A DNA stretch of 64,000 nt from Vermamoeba vermiformis (GCA_045837725.1 JBEWZL010000309.1:26992-90991), one strand, 5' to 3'; shown: positions 29,934 through 40,498, numbered from the stretch's first letter. Numbers and translations are program-made. Notes: a model not told the origin generated them from the letters alone.

Positions 29934-30182
29934 ATGGAAAATTCTGTATTTTTTGCTTCTTTAACCACTTCAGCGAAATTTATCGGTGCTGGTTTAGCTA
30001 CCATCGGTGTTGCTGGAGCAGGTATGGGTATTGGTGTTGTTTTCTCAGGTTATATGAACGCTGCAGCCCGCAATGAAATGATCCGTGCTGAGTTATTTCG
30101 ATACGCTATTTTAGGTTTCGCCCTAACTGAAGCTATGGGTCTTTTGGCCATCATGATAGCTTTTTTAATCCTTTACGGTTAA
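29934..30182 (+). CDS. atp9: ATP synthase subunit c
   Basis: 82 residues, c-ring proteolipid. Two hydrophobic helices joined by the polar loop [26 protein letters not shown]; the Glu in ALTEAMG is the proton-carrying carboxylate. Start ATG 29934. Two copies exist in the inverted repeat, which may raise gene dose. Confidence 0.98.
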   Translation: MENSVFFASLTTSAKFIGAGLATIGVAGAGMGIGVVFSGYMNAAARNEMIRAELFRYAILGFALTEAMGLLAIMIAFLILYG

Positions 30183-30214
30183 TTTTTATCATTTGTAATA
30201 TTTATTCTATAGTT

Positions 30215-30895
30215 ATGAAAATTGTAAAATTAAAATTTTCGCAGCTTATATATAACGCTGTTCATATTGGACATCCCTTAACTCAAAGCAGTAATTTTTC
30301 AACGTGATACATTTTTGGTGTTCGTTATTCTACATTAATTATTTCTCCTGCAAAGGCTGTGTTTTTTTGGAAGAAAGCTTGTTTGTCATTGTCTCGATTA
30401 TCATCAAAATTTGGCTCTGTACTTTTCGTCAATTTAGACCCAGCTTTAAACTACTTACTTTATAGGATGAATAACATCATTCAGCAACCTATGATTTTGA
30501 ATAAATGACGAGGTGGTTTGTTGACTAATTGAAAATTCGTTTTTTTAAGGAAAATTCCTGATTTTAAAAAGGGCTCCTTTATTGGAACTTGAAGCCAAGA
30601 ATTCATGCAAAACTTAAGAGGTGCTACTCGACTTCCAACCGCTGTTTTTACTTTTAATGTTAGTAATAGTATTCTACCTTACCAAGAAGCCAGAACTATA
30701 AACTTACCCATATTTTCCCTATCAGATTCTACTGTTGATACTAGCAATATCTTATATCCATTACCTGGTAATGATGATGCGGTGAGCTCTATAACATTTT
30801 GTTCTATTACAGTTTCTAAATCTATACTACTAGGCAGACTTGCTGGTATGTCAAAATATATAAAGTATAAAAAAGTTCATTCACCCCATTATTAA
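30215..30895 (+). CDS. rps2: Ribosomal protein S2
   Basis: 226 residues, near normal length. Starts ATG 30215; YNAVHIGHPL near the N-terminus corresponds to the S2 GVHFGH motif, NKWRGGLLTNW to NWRGG-x-LTN, and the IFSLSDST/NILYPLPGNDDA region to the conserved VD.N.P.P.N..P.S segment. Several TGA=Trp. Two bases before sdh3. Confidence 0.92.
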
Positions 30896-30897
30896 AT

Positions 30898-31281
30898 ATG
30901 AGTTCAAAATTATATTCACCGCATATTCTTGTTTATAAACCTCAAACTAATTCTACTTTTTCATTATTTTTACGTTTTGTATTGGTAGCTGTATTTATTA
31001 ATTTTATTTTTTCAGTTTTTTCTTTTAGTATTTTTAGTGAATTTTTATATTGTTATTTTTTGGACATAATTTTTATATCAGAGTTTATTGTAGCTTTCTA
31101 TATAATTTCATCGTTGGGCGAGGATTTTATAGATTATGACGAGATAAATATAAACTATTTAGATATAGATTTGGTTTCTTTTTTCAAATTTTTTTTCAAT
31201 TTTTCCTTGTTGCTAATTATACTATCAGTACTTTTCTTATCTTCACATCTTATTTGAGGGGCGGCTGTTGCTGTTGCTTAG
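30898..31281 (+). CDS. sdh3: Succinate dehydrogenase cytochrome b subunit (SdhC)
   Basis: 127 residues after a TGA (31255-31257) is read as Trp. The N-terminus SPHILVYKPQ (residues 7-16) is the SdhC signature SPHLxIYxPQ, followed by a Ser and Arg that in SdhC line the quinone site, and three hydrophobic segments. The second segment, where SdhC normally has the haem b His, has none. Membrane anchor of complex II. Its stop overlaps trnC by one base. Confidence 0.85.
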
Positions 31282-31352
31282 GTCAGATAGCATAACTGGT
31301 AGTGCAGAAAACTGCAAATTTTTTGGTAACGGTTCAAGTCCGTTTCTGACCT
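31281..31352 (+). tRNA. trnC: tRNA-Cys (GCA)
   Basis: Acceptor GGTCAGA/TCTGACC with U73; loop CTGCAAA. Overlaps the sdh3 stop by one base, so the mRNA end and tRNA 5' processing must be one event or the stop is finished otherwise. Confidence 0.93.
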
Positions 31353-31354
31353 TA

Positions 31355-31428
31355 GCGCCCTTAGCTTAATTGGATAGAGCGCTGGCCTCCTAAGCCAACG
31401 GTTACAGGTTCAATTCCTGTAGGGCGTG
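31355..31428 (+). tRNA. trnR(ccu): tRNA-Arg (CCU)
   Basis: Acceptor GCGCCCT/AGGGCGT with G73; loop CTCCTAA. It should read only AGG, but AGA is used often; no UCU tRNA is seen. Confidence 0.88.
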
Positions 31429-31444
31429 TTTTTTATAATAATAT

Positions 31445-33493
31445 ATGTATATGTTGTTTTGTATGCTGGATTTTGATCCGAATTCTGTTAATCTTTATTT
31501 AGATTATATAAATAAGGAACTTTATAAATCTAAATTTAGTCTTTCTAAAATGTACAGTTTAAAGAAACTGTCTTTTATAGATAAATCAAATTCTTTTTAT
31601 TATTGATTTCCGTCTGGGTCTGGTCGAAGAGATCCAGAGAGGACGAATAAACTAAGGTCCAAAAGACAAATTAAAAATAATTCTATTTATAGTTTTGAGG
31701 GTTACAATTTTTTATCGACTTTTGAAATTTTTATTAATAACATTTTTGAAATCAATACCGTTAATGTTTCTAAATCACCGGCTTTTTTTAGTTATCTTTC
31801 GTTACTAAATGAATCCGTACGTCGACATGAAACGAAGAAAAATGCGCAGCATGTTCATGAATACGTAACTAGTAGTTGAAAATATGTTCGCTATAATGAT
31901 TATAAGGCCCTAAAGTATTACTATACTTTTGAAGCCCATAGAAATTTAATTAGACTTCGAAAATTAAACTTTATGGCCTTAAATAGTTGGTTTCCTTTAC
32001 GTAAAAAAAAATGGCTTTTTGCTAGAAGAAATATGCGTAATTTTTATTTAAGATGACGCAGGACCGAACAATTTGAATTTAGGCTTTTTAGGGCTCCTGG
32101 TATGAGTTTTAAGTATTGAGCTAAACAGCAATTGCAATATAACTATTTAAATACAAATTCCTCAGATTTATTAATTGATCCTCGTAGCTCTAATTTTTTT
32201 ACGCCTGCTCAGCTCCCTCCTACTGAAATGGAATTCATGAATATATTCCGATCTAACAACTATTTACAATTACATTTTACTTTTATTTTTTGACTTTTGA
32301 AAGAATCAGTTTCTAATTCTAATAATACTGGTCTTCCTTCTTACTTCTCAAATTCTTACAATTCAAACCAGTTTTCTCATGGAACCAAATTTAGGTATTT
32401 AAAAAATTTTTTTTCATCTACTACCCCCAAGTATGCTCACATATTCTATTCTAGACTTGACGATGAAATATTGGGTTGGGACGAGTTAAAAACATATTTT
32501 TCATTTTTTCGTCCTTCCTACTGGAATTTGAAAAAGGGCTTAGATTCTTATCCTCATGAGCATTGGGCTTGAGAGGATGTTCTTTGGTGGGAGGACCATG
32601 TGCCTTTGTTTTTTTCCAGGTTTGTGGATAAACGGCGTGAAGAGGTTTTTTTTGATTTAAACAATGTTGATAGCAGTAATATACATTGGTTTTACAAGAC
32701 TTGATTTCATGAGGAAATTTTTACTGAGCTTCAAGCTTCTTACTATAAAACTTATTTTAATATAGATTACCTTACCCCTGGTTGGAGGATTCAAACTGAT
32801 TATCCTGTAAAGCGTATGGGTCACTTTGATCCTAAATGACATGAACGACTTCATGAATATGTTGTCTACCCATATATGAATTTATTTTATCCTTCAACCA
32901 AGCGTTACTATATCGATTACTTTAAACATCCTGATTATATTGATTCTCGAAGCTTTTTAGTTTTAAATTTTGCTTGAAAATTAAATACTTTGCCTTTATT
33001 TTTTTATAAATTTCGGAGGAAATTCCGTAAAGTTATAAGAGGTTCCCACAACTATATAAATCCATTAGATCAGCTTAAACCTGATTTCAAACAAGCTTTA
33101 AATGACTCTTTCTTGGTAAACTTTTTTCCGCTTATTAGAACTAATGGTAGTCATGTTATGACTCTTTTTAATCTTTACCAAAAAAAATTAATTTTTTTGG
33201 TAAAATTCTTTTCTGGTGATCAAAGTACCCCGGACTTAAAGTCGGGTTATATTGAATATTTAATATCTTTTTTATCTAATAATGGCGTAGTATTTTCGAA
33301 TAAATTATTTATTATTAACTCTATAAACAATAAAACTTGAGATTCGTATAAGTCTTTATCTGATTTTTTAGTATATTCCGCTTTTATTAGTTCTTCAGAG
33401 CTTTTATTTTATAAGGAAAGGGTTGTCGCAGAGTATATCGCTTTTAAGCGTTTTTATTCTTTATTTATTTCGGAACATGGAAATATAGGGTAG
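31445..33493 (+). CDS. Unidentified ORF of 682 codons
   Basis: Open from ATG 31445 (an in-frame TAA lies 9 bases upstream) to TAG 33491, with several TGA=Trp. I do not recognise it. It is hydrophilic overall, rich in Tyr, Phe, Trp, His and Arg; the middle has an arginine-rich stretch (RKKKWLFARRNMRNF) and a Trp/His-rich part (EHWAWEDVLWWEDH). No clear membrane domain. It lies between trnR and nad6, ten bases before nad6. Composition suggests a ribosomal or respiratory-complex accessory protein like the ciliate ymf proteins; this is inference. A small palindrome with a 12-nt arm lies near 33177. Confidence 0.85.
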
Positions 33494-33503
33494 CGTAGCA
33501 TTA

Positions 33504-34118
33504 ATGTTGACGGACATTGTTTTTCTTTGCTTGGCTGTTATGATATTTTTAGCTGGGCTGCTTGTGATTTTTTCGAAAAATCCTGTTCAATCAGTTCTTT
33601 TTCTTGTAGTTGTTTTTTGTTTATCCGCTCAGTTGTTTGTTTTACTCGAAGTCGACTTTTTGGCCATGGTTCTTATTATTGTCTATGTTGGTGCTATTGC
33701 TGTTTTATTTCTTTTTATTGTTATGATGCTAAATATACGAGTTGTTGAGTTAAGTGAAATATTAAATAGATATTTTCCACTAGCAACTATTGTAGGGTTT
33801 TTAATTTTTTTTGAAATTGTTTTTTCTCTTTATTTCTCTATCGGTTATAGTTATTCAACTGTACTTTATGTAGACTGGTATAAGAGTTTTTTAAGCCACT
33901 CAAATGTTGTATCATTAGGGTTGGTTTTGTACACTTATTTTAGTCCATTTTTAATAATTTCCGGTATTTTGTTATTACTAGCTATGATAAGTAGTATTAT
34001 GCTTACATTAGATATTCCTAATTCTGCAGAGTCCTCTTACATTTATACAAAGAAACAGTCAATTTCTGATCAGGTAGATCGCCCTGTAAATGACTTAAAT
34101 TTTTGAAGATTTTACTAA
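33504..34118 (+). CDS. nad6: NADH dehydrogenase subunit 6
   Basis: 204 residues. FSKNPVQSVLFLVVVF and the pi-bulge helix with VDFLAMVLIIVYVGAIAVLFLFIVMML are typical. A TGA (34104-34106, Trp) lies four codons before the true TAA. Confidence 0.96.
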
Positions 34119-34132
34119 AATAATAAAAATAA

Positions 34133-34217
34133 GCTCGCTTGGTGTAATTGGTAGACACGATAGGCTCAAAACTTATTTCTTTCTGGAAGAGTATCGGTTC
34201 AAGTCCGATAGCGAGCA
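34133..34217 (+). tRNA. trnL(caa): tRNA-Leu (CAA)
   Basis: Acceptor GCTCGCT/AGCGAGC, long variable arm, loop CTCAAAA. Third Leu tRNA beside UAA and UAG. Confidence 0.93.
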
Positions 34218-34250
34218 TACTATTTTAATCACGATTTTTAATATTTTTTT

Positions 34251-34466
34251 ATGCTAAACTATAAGTACCTAGCTAATACTTTTTTGTACTTTTTTTCCGT
34301 TAATAATTTGGAGTATCCGTTTATAATTGGTTTTTATTACTTGGTTCAAGATTATTTTTTATTTCTTTTTTCAAATTTTAGAGATTTTTCTTATTTAAGT
34401 ACAATAGTTAAAGAAAATTTAAAATTTTCTTTATTTATTTTAATTTTTATTTGTTGTTTTATTTAA
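34251..34466 (+). CDS. sdh4: Probable succinate dehydrogenase membrane anchor (SdhD)
   Basis: 71 residues, short and hydrophobic. The segment IGFYYLVQDY (residues 26-35) has the same spacing as the SdhD motif IG-x6-DY in which Asp and Tyr are near the quinone and haem, and a membrane helix follows, as in SdhD. The His that binds haem four residues before the Gly is a Pro here. sdh3 nearby supports the call. It is shorter than usual SdhD and the identification is by one motif; otherwise a small hypothetical membrane protein. Confidence 0.55.
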   Translation: MLNYKYLANTFLYFFSVNNLEYPFIIGFYYLVQDYFLFLFSNFRDFSYLSTIVKENLKFSLFILIFICCFI

Positions 34467-34476
34467 ACTCAAATAA

Positions 34477-34552
34477 GGCGGGGTAGAGCAGTCCGGTTAG
34501 CTCGCCATGCTCATAACTTGGAGGTCGGTGGTTCAAATCCATTCCCCCGTCA
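34477..34552 (+). tRNA. trnfM: tRNA-Met (CAU), initiator-like
   Basis: Acceptor GGCGGGG/CCCCGTC, anticodon loop CTCATAA, D stem with A11-U24 and T8-A9-G10-A11-G12-C13 as in bacterial initiator tRNA. One extra base near the T stem. Confidence 0.85.
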
Positions 34553-34565
34553 AACCAATTGCTGG

Positions 34566-36275
34566 TATATAAACTTGATCTAGCATTAGACAAAGCCGTT
34601 GAAGGATGCCTAGGAACTTATTCTTGGACGATACTAATATCGAAAATATAGACTGAGCTTTAAAGAGTCAATAAAGTTTATTTTTCCAATTTTTGTAAAC
34701 GAAATTTATAAATTTATAAAAATGACTGCAGGGAAGTGAAACATCTCAGTACCTGTAGTGTTGAAATCAATCGAGAATACGGTAGTAGTGGTGAGCGAAA
34801 CTGTATAAGGTCTTTTAATTTGGGTTTACCATAAGAATACCTAGTTGGAAATTGTTAGAGCCGTAGAGGGTGAATGCCCCGTATTATGGAACCCCTTTTT
34901 AATTATGAGTACGGCGAAGCCTGTGAAACTTTGTCTGAATAAAGTAGAACCACCTACTAAGCCTTTAAAATATAAGTTACCGATAGCGAACAAGTACCGT
35001 GAGGGAAACGGTTAAAAAGAAATTCATAAAGAAAATTTAAAAGATACTGAAATTAACGGCTAAATAGCAGTCGGAGCGTAAAGTGACGGCGTACCTTTTG
35101 CATAATGGGTCAGCGACTTAATTTATCTAGCAAACTTAAAATTTTAAGTTTAGGTGTAGCGAAAGCGAGTTTTAATTAGAGCGTTAAGTTAGATAAATTA
35201 GACCCGAAGCCAAGTGATCTAACCATGAGCAGGTTGAAGGTAGCGTAATACACTATTGGAGGACCGAACCGACGTCTGTTGAAAGAGACGCGGATGACTT
35301 GTGGTTAGGAGTGAAAGGCTAAACAAACTTGGTGATAGCTGGTTTTCTACGAAATCTATTTAGGTAGAGTGAGGTGTTATAAATTTAGTAGGTAGAGCAC
35401 TAAATAAGCTAGGGATTTCGATAATAATATTTTGAACTTATTGAAACTCCGAATGACTAAATTTTAAGCGCTTTAATCAGACTGCGAGTGCGAAGATTCG
35501 TTGGTCAAAAGGGGAACAGCCCCTCTTGTAAGTTAAGGTCCGGAAGTTAATTCTAAATAATTAAGATTGCTCTTTTACGTTTAATGTTAGCAGGTTGGCT
35601 TAGAGGCAGCCATCCTTTAAAGAAAGCGTAACAGCTCACTAACAATTTGTTTTAGAGTTTCAACAATAATAGGTTTTATAGATTTACACCGAAACTACAG
35701 ATTAATTTTTTTGGTAGTAGAATGAACTGTACGCTTTGAAGTTAAAATGTAAGTTTTAATCGAGCCTTCTGTTTTAAGTATGCTGACATGAGTAGCGCAA
35801 ATAATGTTTTTAAAAATCATTATCACCGAATAACCAAAGTTTTCTTCGCTAGGTTCTACCACGAAGAGTTAGTCGGCCCCTAAGTATTAAATGATAATTT
35901 GATATAATGGGTTTTGTGATTAATATTTACAAACTAGTTTTAGTGACGTAAGTCATTTTAAATAGAATTCCATTTAGATTTGGAATTCTATTTAAAATGA
36001 CTTACTACAAAATAACTAAAACTTACTACTATTACATTAGTAGTTTTAACCGTACTGAAAACCGACACAGGTGGTTAAGTAGAGAATACTAAGGTGACTG
36101 AGAGAAGGGTATTGAAGGAACTCGGCAAAATGACTCTGTAACTTCGGGAGAAAGAGTACCTTTTTTACATGAAAGCTTTTTAGAGTAATATCTAAAGGTT
36201 TATACTAGTTAGAAAGGTGGCACAGAATAGGGGGTAGCGACTGTTTAATAAAAACACAGGACTCTGCTAAATCGT

Positions 36276-36313
<38 letters not shown>

Positions 36314-36367
36314 TAGGTAAAAAGGATTGGTTAAAGCCAAGAATTGAAGCCCCAGTAAACGGCGGCT

Positions 36368-36407
<40 letters not shown>

Positions 36408-36683
36408 TTAATTGCTGACGCGCATGAATGGTGTAACGACTTCCCCACTGTCTCCAGTACCTACTCAGCGAAATTGAATTCTTCGTGAAGATGCGGAGTA
36501 CTCGCAGCAAGACGGAAAGACCCTATGCACCTTTACTTCACCTTTGTACTGTTTAAGAAAAATAAATGTGTAGGATAGACATTAGCCTATGAGAACTTGG
36601 CTCCGGCCAATTTTTGAGGCAACAATGAAATAGTGTTCTTTTATTTTTTTTGAACTAATTGATATTTAAGACAATGCATGGTT

Positions 36684-36714
<31 letters not shown>

Positions 36715-36931
36715 AAGTAACGGAGGCGTGCAAAGGTAAACTCAAGATTTTCTGAATCTTTAGAGCGCAATGGTATAAGTTTGCTTGACTGTTAGGCAGA
36801 CACGCCAAACAGGGACGAAAGTCGGTCATAGTGATCCGGTGATATTATGTGGAAAAGTCATCGCTCAACGGATAAAAGGTACGCTAGGGATAACAGGCTA
36901 ATGATCCCCAAGAGTCCTCATCGCCGGGATC

Positions 36932-36966
<35 letters not shown>

Positions 36967-36980
36967 AGCAGAAGTAGGTT

Positions 36981-37031
<51 letters not shown>

Positions 37032-37330
37032 ACGTCGTGAGACAGTTTGGTCCCTATCTACTGTGAGAATGAGAATGTTAAAGCCCTAAGCCTAGTATGA
37101 GAGGACCGGATGTTTAAAGTTTAACTTGTTTTGGGTGTATCAATTGTTATCCAGCTGTCACACTAGTCGCATTGCTGGGACGCTACATACATTATTTTTA
37201 ACTGCTGAAATAATATAAGTAGGAAAAATTCTTTAATGTTCTTATACATGAAAGTCTAATACTAAGACGAAATAGGTTAGCAGTACAAACATCGCAATAT
37301 GTTAGCTAGCTAATACTAATTTTTATGAAA
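34566..37330 (+). rRNA. rnl: Large subunit rRNA
   Basis: About 2.75 kb, contiguous and bacterial-like. 5' region with aaagccgttgaaggatgcct, the peptidyl-transferase part with ggctgttcgccgattaaagtg near 36989, and the sarcin-ricin loop agtatgagaggaccgg near 37095. Its first 1.08 kb belong to the inverted repeat. A 25-bp-arm palindrome sits at 35948-36005. Ends are estimated from conserved segments. Confidence 0.96.
35948..36005. repeat. 25-bp-arm inverted repeat inside rnl
   Basis: 25-nt perfect arms (35948-35972, 35981-36005), 8-nt spacer. It would form a long extra helix in the rRNA. Confidence 0.95.
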
Positions 37331-37416
37331 TTTGTGGATTAAGTTTATGAATAACGGGATTATAAATGTGGTGAAATGTACAGGTTATAATATAAAAATA
37401 ACTAATATAAAATTTT

Positions 37417-38217
37417 ATGAAAAGACATTTATTCCATTTGGTTGATCGTAGTCCTTGACCTTTTTTAACAGCTTTTAGCTTGCTTTTTATGACTACAGGT
37501 ACTGTTATGTATATGCACTTTTATTTATTCGGTGGTTACTTAGCAATGATTGGTTTTATAATGTTAGTAATAACTTTAGTGGCTTGGTGACGAGATGTTA
37601 TTAGGGAGTCTACCTATTTAGGTTATCATTCAACTGCTGTTCAAAGAGGGTTGAAGATTGGTTTTATATTATTTATTGCTTCAGAAATTATGTTTTTCGC
37701 TGCCTTTTTTTGGGCATTTTTTCATTCTAGTTTGGTTCCTTCTATTTGAGTTGGTGCTGAATGACCTCCGGTTGGTTTATCTGTTTTTAGTCCATATGGT
37801 GTTCCACTTTTAAATACTTTAATTCTTTTAACTTCTGGTGCTTCGATTACTTGAGCCCATAGAGCTGTTTTAGGAAAGCTGTACGAATATGCTGTCGGGG
37901 GTTTTGTCGCTACTATTACTTTAGCAATTTTATTCATTTTAATGCAGCTTCAAGAGTATGTTTCTGCTCCATTCGGTATTTCTGATGGTGTGTATGGTTC
38001 AGCGTTCTATATGCTTACAGGTTTGCACGGCCTTCATGTAATTGTGGGTACGATTTTCTTGATTGTTTGTTTTATAAGATTTATGCAGAAACATCTTACT
38101 CCTGGCCACCATTTAGGTTTTGAGTTTGCTGCTTGATACTGACACTTTGTGGACGTAGTTTGACTTTTCCTTTACTTTTCTGTTTATTGTTGAGGTAATT
38201 GAATTGTAATAAGTTAA
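37417..38217 (+). CDS. cox3: Cytochrome c oxidase subunit 3
   Basis: 266 residues, normal length, seven helices. [34 protein letters not shown] and [10 protein letters not shown]...[23 protein letters not shown] are diagnostic. Many TGA=Trp codons. Starts about 90 bases after rnl. Confidence 0.98.
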
Positions 38218-38236
38218 TCTCTATTAAGTCAGAAAA

Positions 38237-38309
38237 GGGGTTGTAGCTCAATTGGGAGAGCGGTTGTTTTGCATGTAAAAGGTTGCAGGTTCAAGTCCTG
38301 TCAACTCCA
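38237..38309 (+). tRNA. trnA: tRNA-Ala (UGC)
   Basis: Acceptor GGGGTTG/CAACTCC with the G3-T70 wobble pair that marks tRNA-Ala; loop TTTGCAT. Confidence 0.94.
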
Positions 38310-38328
38310 GTCGGTTGCTTACCATAAT

Positions 38329-38415
38329 GAGGAAATGGCCGAGCGGTTTAAGGCGGTTCTTTGCTAAGGAACTTTGCGGTCTCCCGCATCGTGGGTTCAA
38401 ATCCCACTTTCCTTG
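38329..38415 (+). tRNA. trnS(gcu): tRNA-Ser (GCU)
   Basis: Class II tRNA; acceptor GAGGAAA/TTTCCTT, G73; loop TTGCTAA. Confidence 0.93.
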
Positions 38416-38417
38416 CC

Positions 38418-38489
38418 GTTCGAGTAGCTCAGTGGTAGAGCGAATGACTGAAAATCATTAGGTCGGTGGTTCGATTCCACTCTCGGACA
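38418..38489 (+). tRNA. trnF: tRNA-Phe (GAA)
   Basis: Acceptor GTTCGAG/CTCGGAC; loop CTGAAAA. Confidence 0.94.
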
Positions 38490-38519
38490 GCAATAGGTGG
38501 TTATGCGCCCGCCTATTGC
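38490..38519. repeat. Small GC-rich hairpin after trnF
   Basis: 8-nt arms (gcaatagg / cctattgc) around a GC-rich loop; just before the long palindrome holding trnP and far more GC-rich than the genome. Confidence 0.7.
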
Positions 38520-38521
38520 CG

Positions 38522-38722
38522 CATCCGGAACAAGCAGGCTACTGCTTGGTATGTGTTGTGTTAAGTGCTCGTGCGTCAGGGTTGGCAGGGTGTAGCGGAA
38601 TTGGCTAACGCGCTGGTTTTGGGTACCAGAAATTGCGGGTTCAAGTCCCGCCGCCCTGCCAACCCTGACGCACGAGCACTTAACACAACACATACCAAGC
38701 AGTAGCCTGCTTGTTCCGGATG
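38522..38722. repeat. Long GC-rich palindrome enclosing trnP
   Basis: 69-nt perfect arms (38522-38590, 38654-38722). The tRNA-Pro acceptor stem is the inner end of the arms, so the transcript would fold as a tRNA on top of a 60-bp stem. Unusually GC-rich for this AT-rich genome. Confidence 0.98.
38586..38659 (+). tRNA. trnP: tRNA-Pro (UGG)
   Basis: Loop TTTGGGT with stem CTGGT/ACCAG; acceptor CAGGGTG/CGCCCTG with C1-G72 as in bacterial tRNA-Pro. The discriminator position is C rather than A in the DNA. Sits at the tip of a 69-bp palindrome, so release of its ends must compete with a very long stem. Confidence 0.92.
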
Positions 38723-38821
38723 TGTTTAAGATGCGCTTTAGAAGTTTATAAAACATTTTTGAGGCTAAGTCGTATGCGGTATCGACTTTATTTAATAAAA
38801 ATAAAAATAAAATAAAAATAT

Positions 38822-40498
38822 ATGCCTTTGGTTGTTTTATCTTCTGCCTTATTGGTTCTTTTAATTGCTCAACCTGAGCTTTCTTTTTTTTCTGATTTAT
38901 TTTTTTATGATTTTACCTTAGAAGTTTTACATTCTATGTTTTTCTGATTTTTTAATAATTTTGGTTCTACTTATAGTTATTCCTTTAATTCAGATTTTGG
39001 GTTTCAAAATCTAAGCTTTATGAAGTTAGATTATAATTATAATTATAGAACATATTTTAGCCAGACCTATTTGCACGCTGCTTATAATAAACACATGAAA
39101 CCATATAGAAATCTGCTTAATGTAGATCGAATGTTTGGTGATTATAATGTTCGTACTTACGGAAAATCGAAAAAACATGCGTGAGCTATGAAGCATACGC
39201 GTATTTTTTTATTGCTCTATTCACATACTCTTGAATGCTATGCCTTTAGTCCTAAGCTTATGTCTTCCTCTTTTGTAATGTTTTATTTTAAGCGACATCA
39301 TTTTTATTCTACTCTGGAGATGTTTTATGCTTCGATTTATTTAGGTATGATTTATTTTTTTTCGTTTACTTATACTCGTATGATAGAGGATGGTTCCTTA
39401 AATAGACGAGAAACTGAGGAGATTGATGAGGAGGAAGCTCAAAATCATTGATATTTTTTTCGTGAAGATAGACGTGGTGTTATTGAGCCGTCTATCGAAG
39501 ATAATGAAGAGGTGAATTTCGCTTATCCGCAACATCCTGTTGAATGAGATGACAATGGGCATTTTTATCGTTGAGAAATTTATTTTTTTATGTTTCTGTT
39601 TTCTTTTTTAATTTGTTGGGGTGTCTCTCAGTCTGCTGCCTCCATGTTTTATTATGATCAATTTATAGACTTACACTTTATGGGCTGAGCTACGACTTTT
39701 GGTTTTATTTTTATATTTTGACGTATATTCTTTTTAGTTCAGTTTTTTACATATTTTAACAGATTTAATATTCGGCGTTTTTTATATTCAAAAATAGTTT
39801 TGCCTATTTTTAATGTCACTTTAGTTTTTATATTTAAGCTATTTCATGCGCACCTATGAGCTTTTTTTTATGCCACTTTAGCTCGTGTTGTAAAAATTTC
39901 AGATTTAGTATCAACAGGTCAGTTTAACTTTGAGATGAATTTATATAAAGCTTCTTTAAAGGAGACTTCAAAGAATTTATTAGTGAAATTTTATCGTTAT
40001 ATATATTCCTCTTTTCAAAAAAATTTAAATTTTTTTGAAAAGAGGAATATATATGATTTTTTGTTATCTTCTAATTTAACTTTTACTTATAACAGTAAGA
40101 AAACTGTTGATAAAATTTTTTACTATATTTATCAAAAGGACAGGGTTTTTTCTAACATATTTTCCATTACATCTTCCTATATTGATAATTATCGCCACCA
40201 TAATGGCTTTTTTTTCCCTAAAAATATGTACTTAACTACAAATAAGTTGTCTTTTTTTTCTGCTTCTATTTTACCACCACCTTTTCCATTGTATCTAGAT
40301 TATTTTAATGTAAACGATTTGCCGATATGGGGTGCTGATTTTTTTTTTAGTTTAAACCAAAATGTTTTTGGAGTTGCTGAAGCGAGTGAAAACTGGTTTT
40401 TTTCGCGACAATATAACACTCATTTTAATGTTTTGAATTCAAAGAGTCCTACAAAGAGGGTTAATAATAATAATAGTAATAATAATTTTTTATGTTAG
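38822..40498 (+). CDS. Unidentified ORF of 558 codons
   Basis: Open from ATG 38822 to TAG 40496 with many TGA=Trp. Not recognised. N-terminal hydrophobic segment (residues about 1-25), a central acidic stretch (REDRRGVIEPSIEDNEEV) preceded by one membrane segment and followed by two or three more, then a hydrophilic Asn/Phe/Ser-rich C-terminus. Contains a 56-bp palindrome. Overlaps the next ORF by 7 bases, so orf558-orf913-orf961 look like one translational unit ahead of cox1. Could be a divergent respiratory-complex subunit like ciliate Ymf proteins. Confidence 0.85.
39999..40054. repeat. Perfect 56-bp palindrome inside orf558
   Basis: 28-nt arms, no spacer, centre 40026/40027. Confidence 0.97.

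Larger units (their letters stand above)
26979..35644. repeat. Large inverted repeat, right arm
   Basis: Mirror of 1-8666 (8,666 bp). It starts inside cob and ends, within this window, inside rnl; the right copy of rnl then continues uniquely to about 37330. It carries both ends of a gene-dense tract: 13 tRNAs, rns, atp9, rps2, sdh3, orf682, nad6, probable sdh4. Confidence 0.97.

Noticed and set aside
33527-33748. Cys-rich 73-codon frame over nad6
   Set aside because: A shifted-frame shadow of nad6.
36847-37089. 80-codon frame in rnl
   Set aside because: It covers the peptidyl-transferase and neighbouring rRNA segments.
38397-38756. 119-codon minus-strand frame over trnF and trnP
   Set aside because: The frame exists because of the GC-rich palindrome and tRNA genes.
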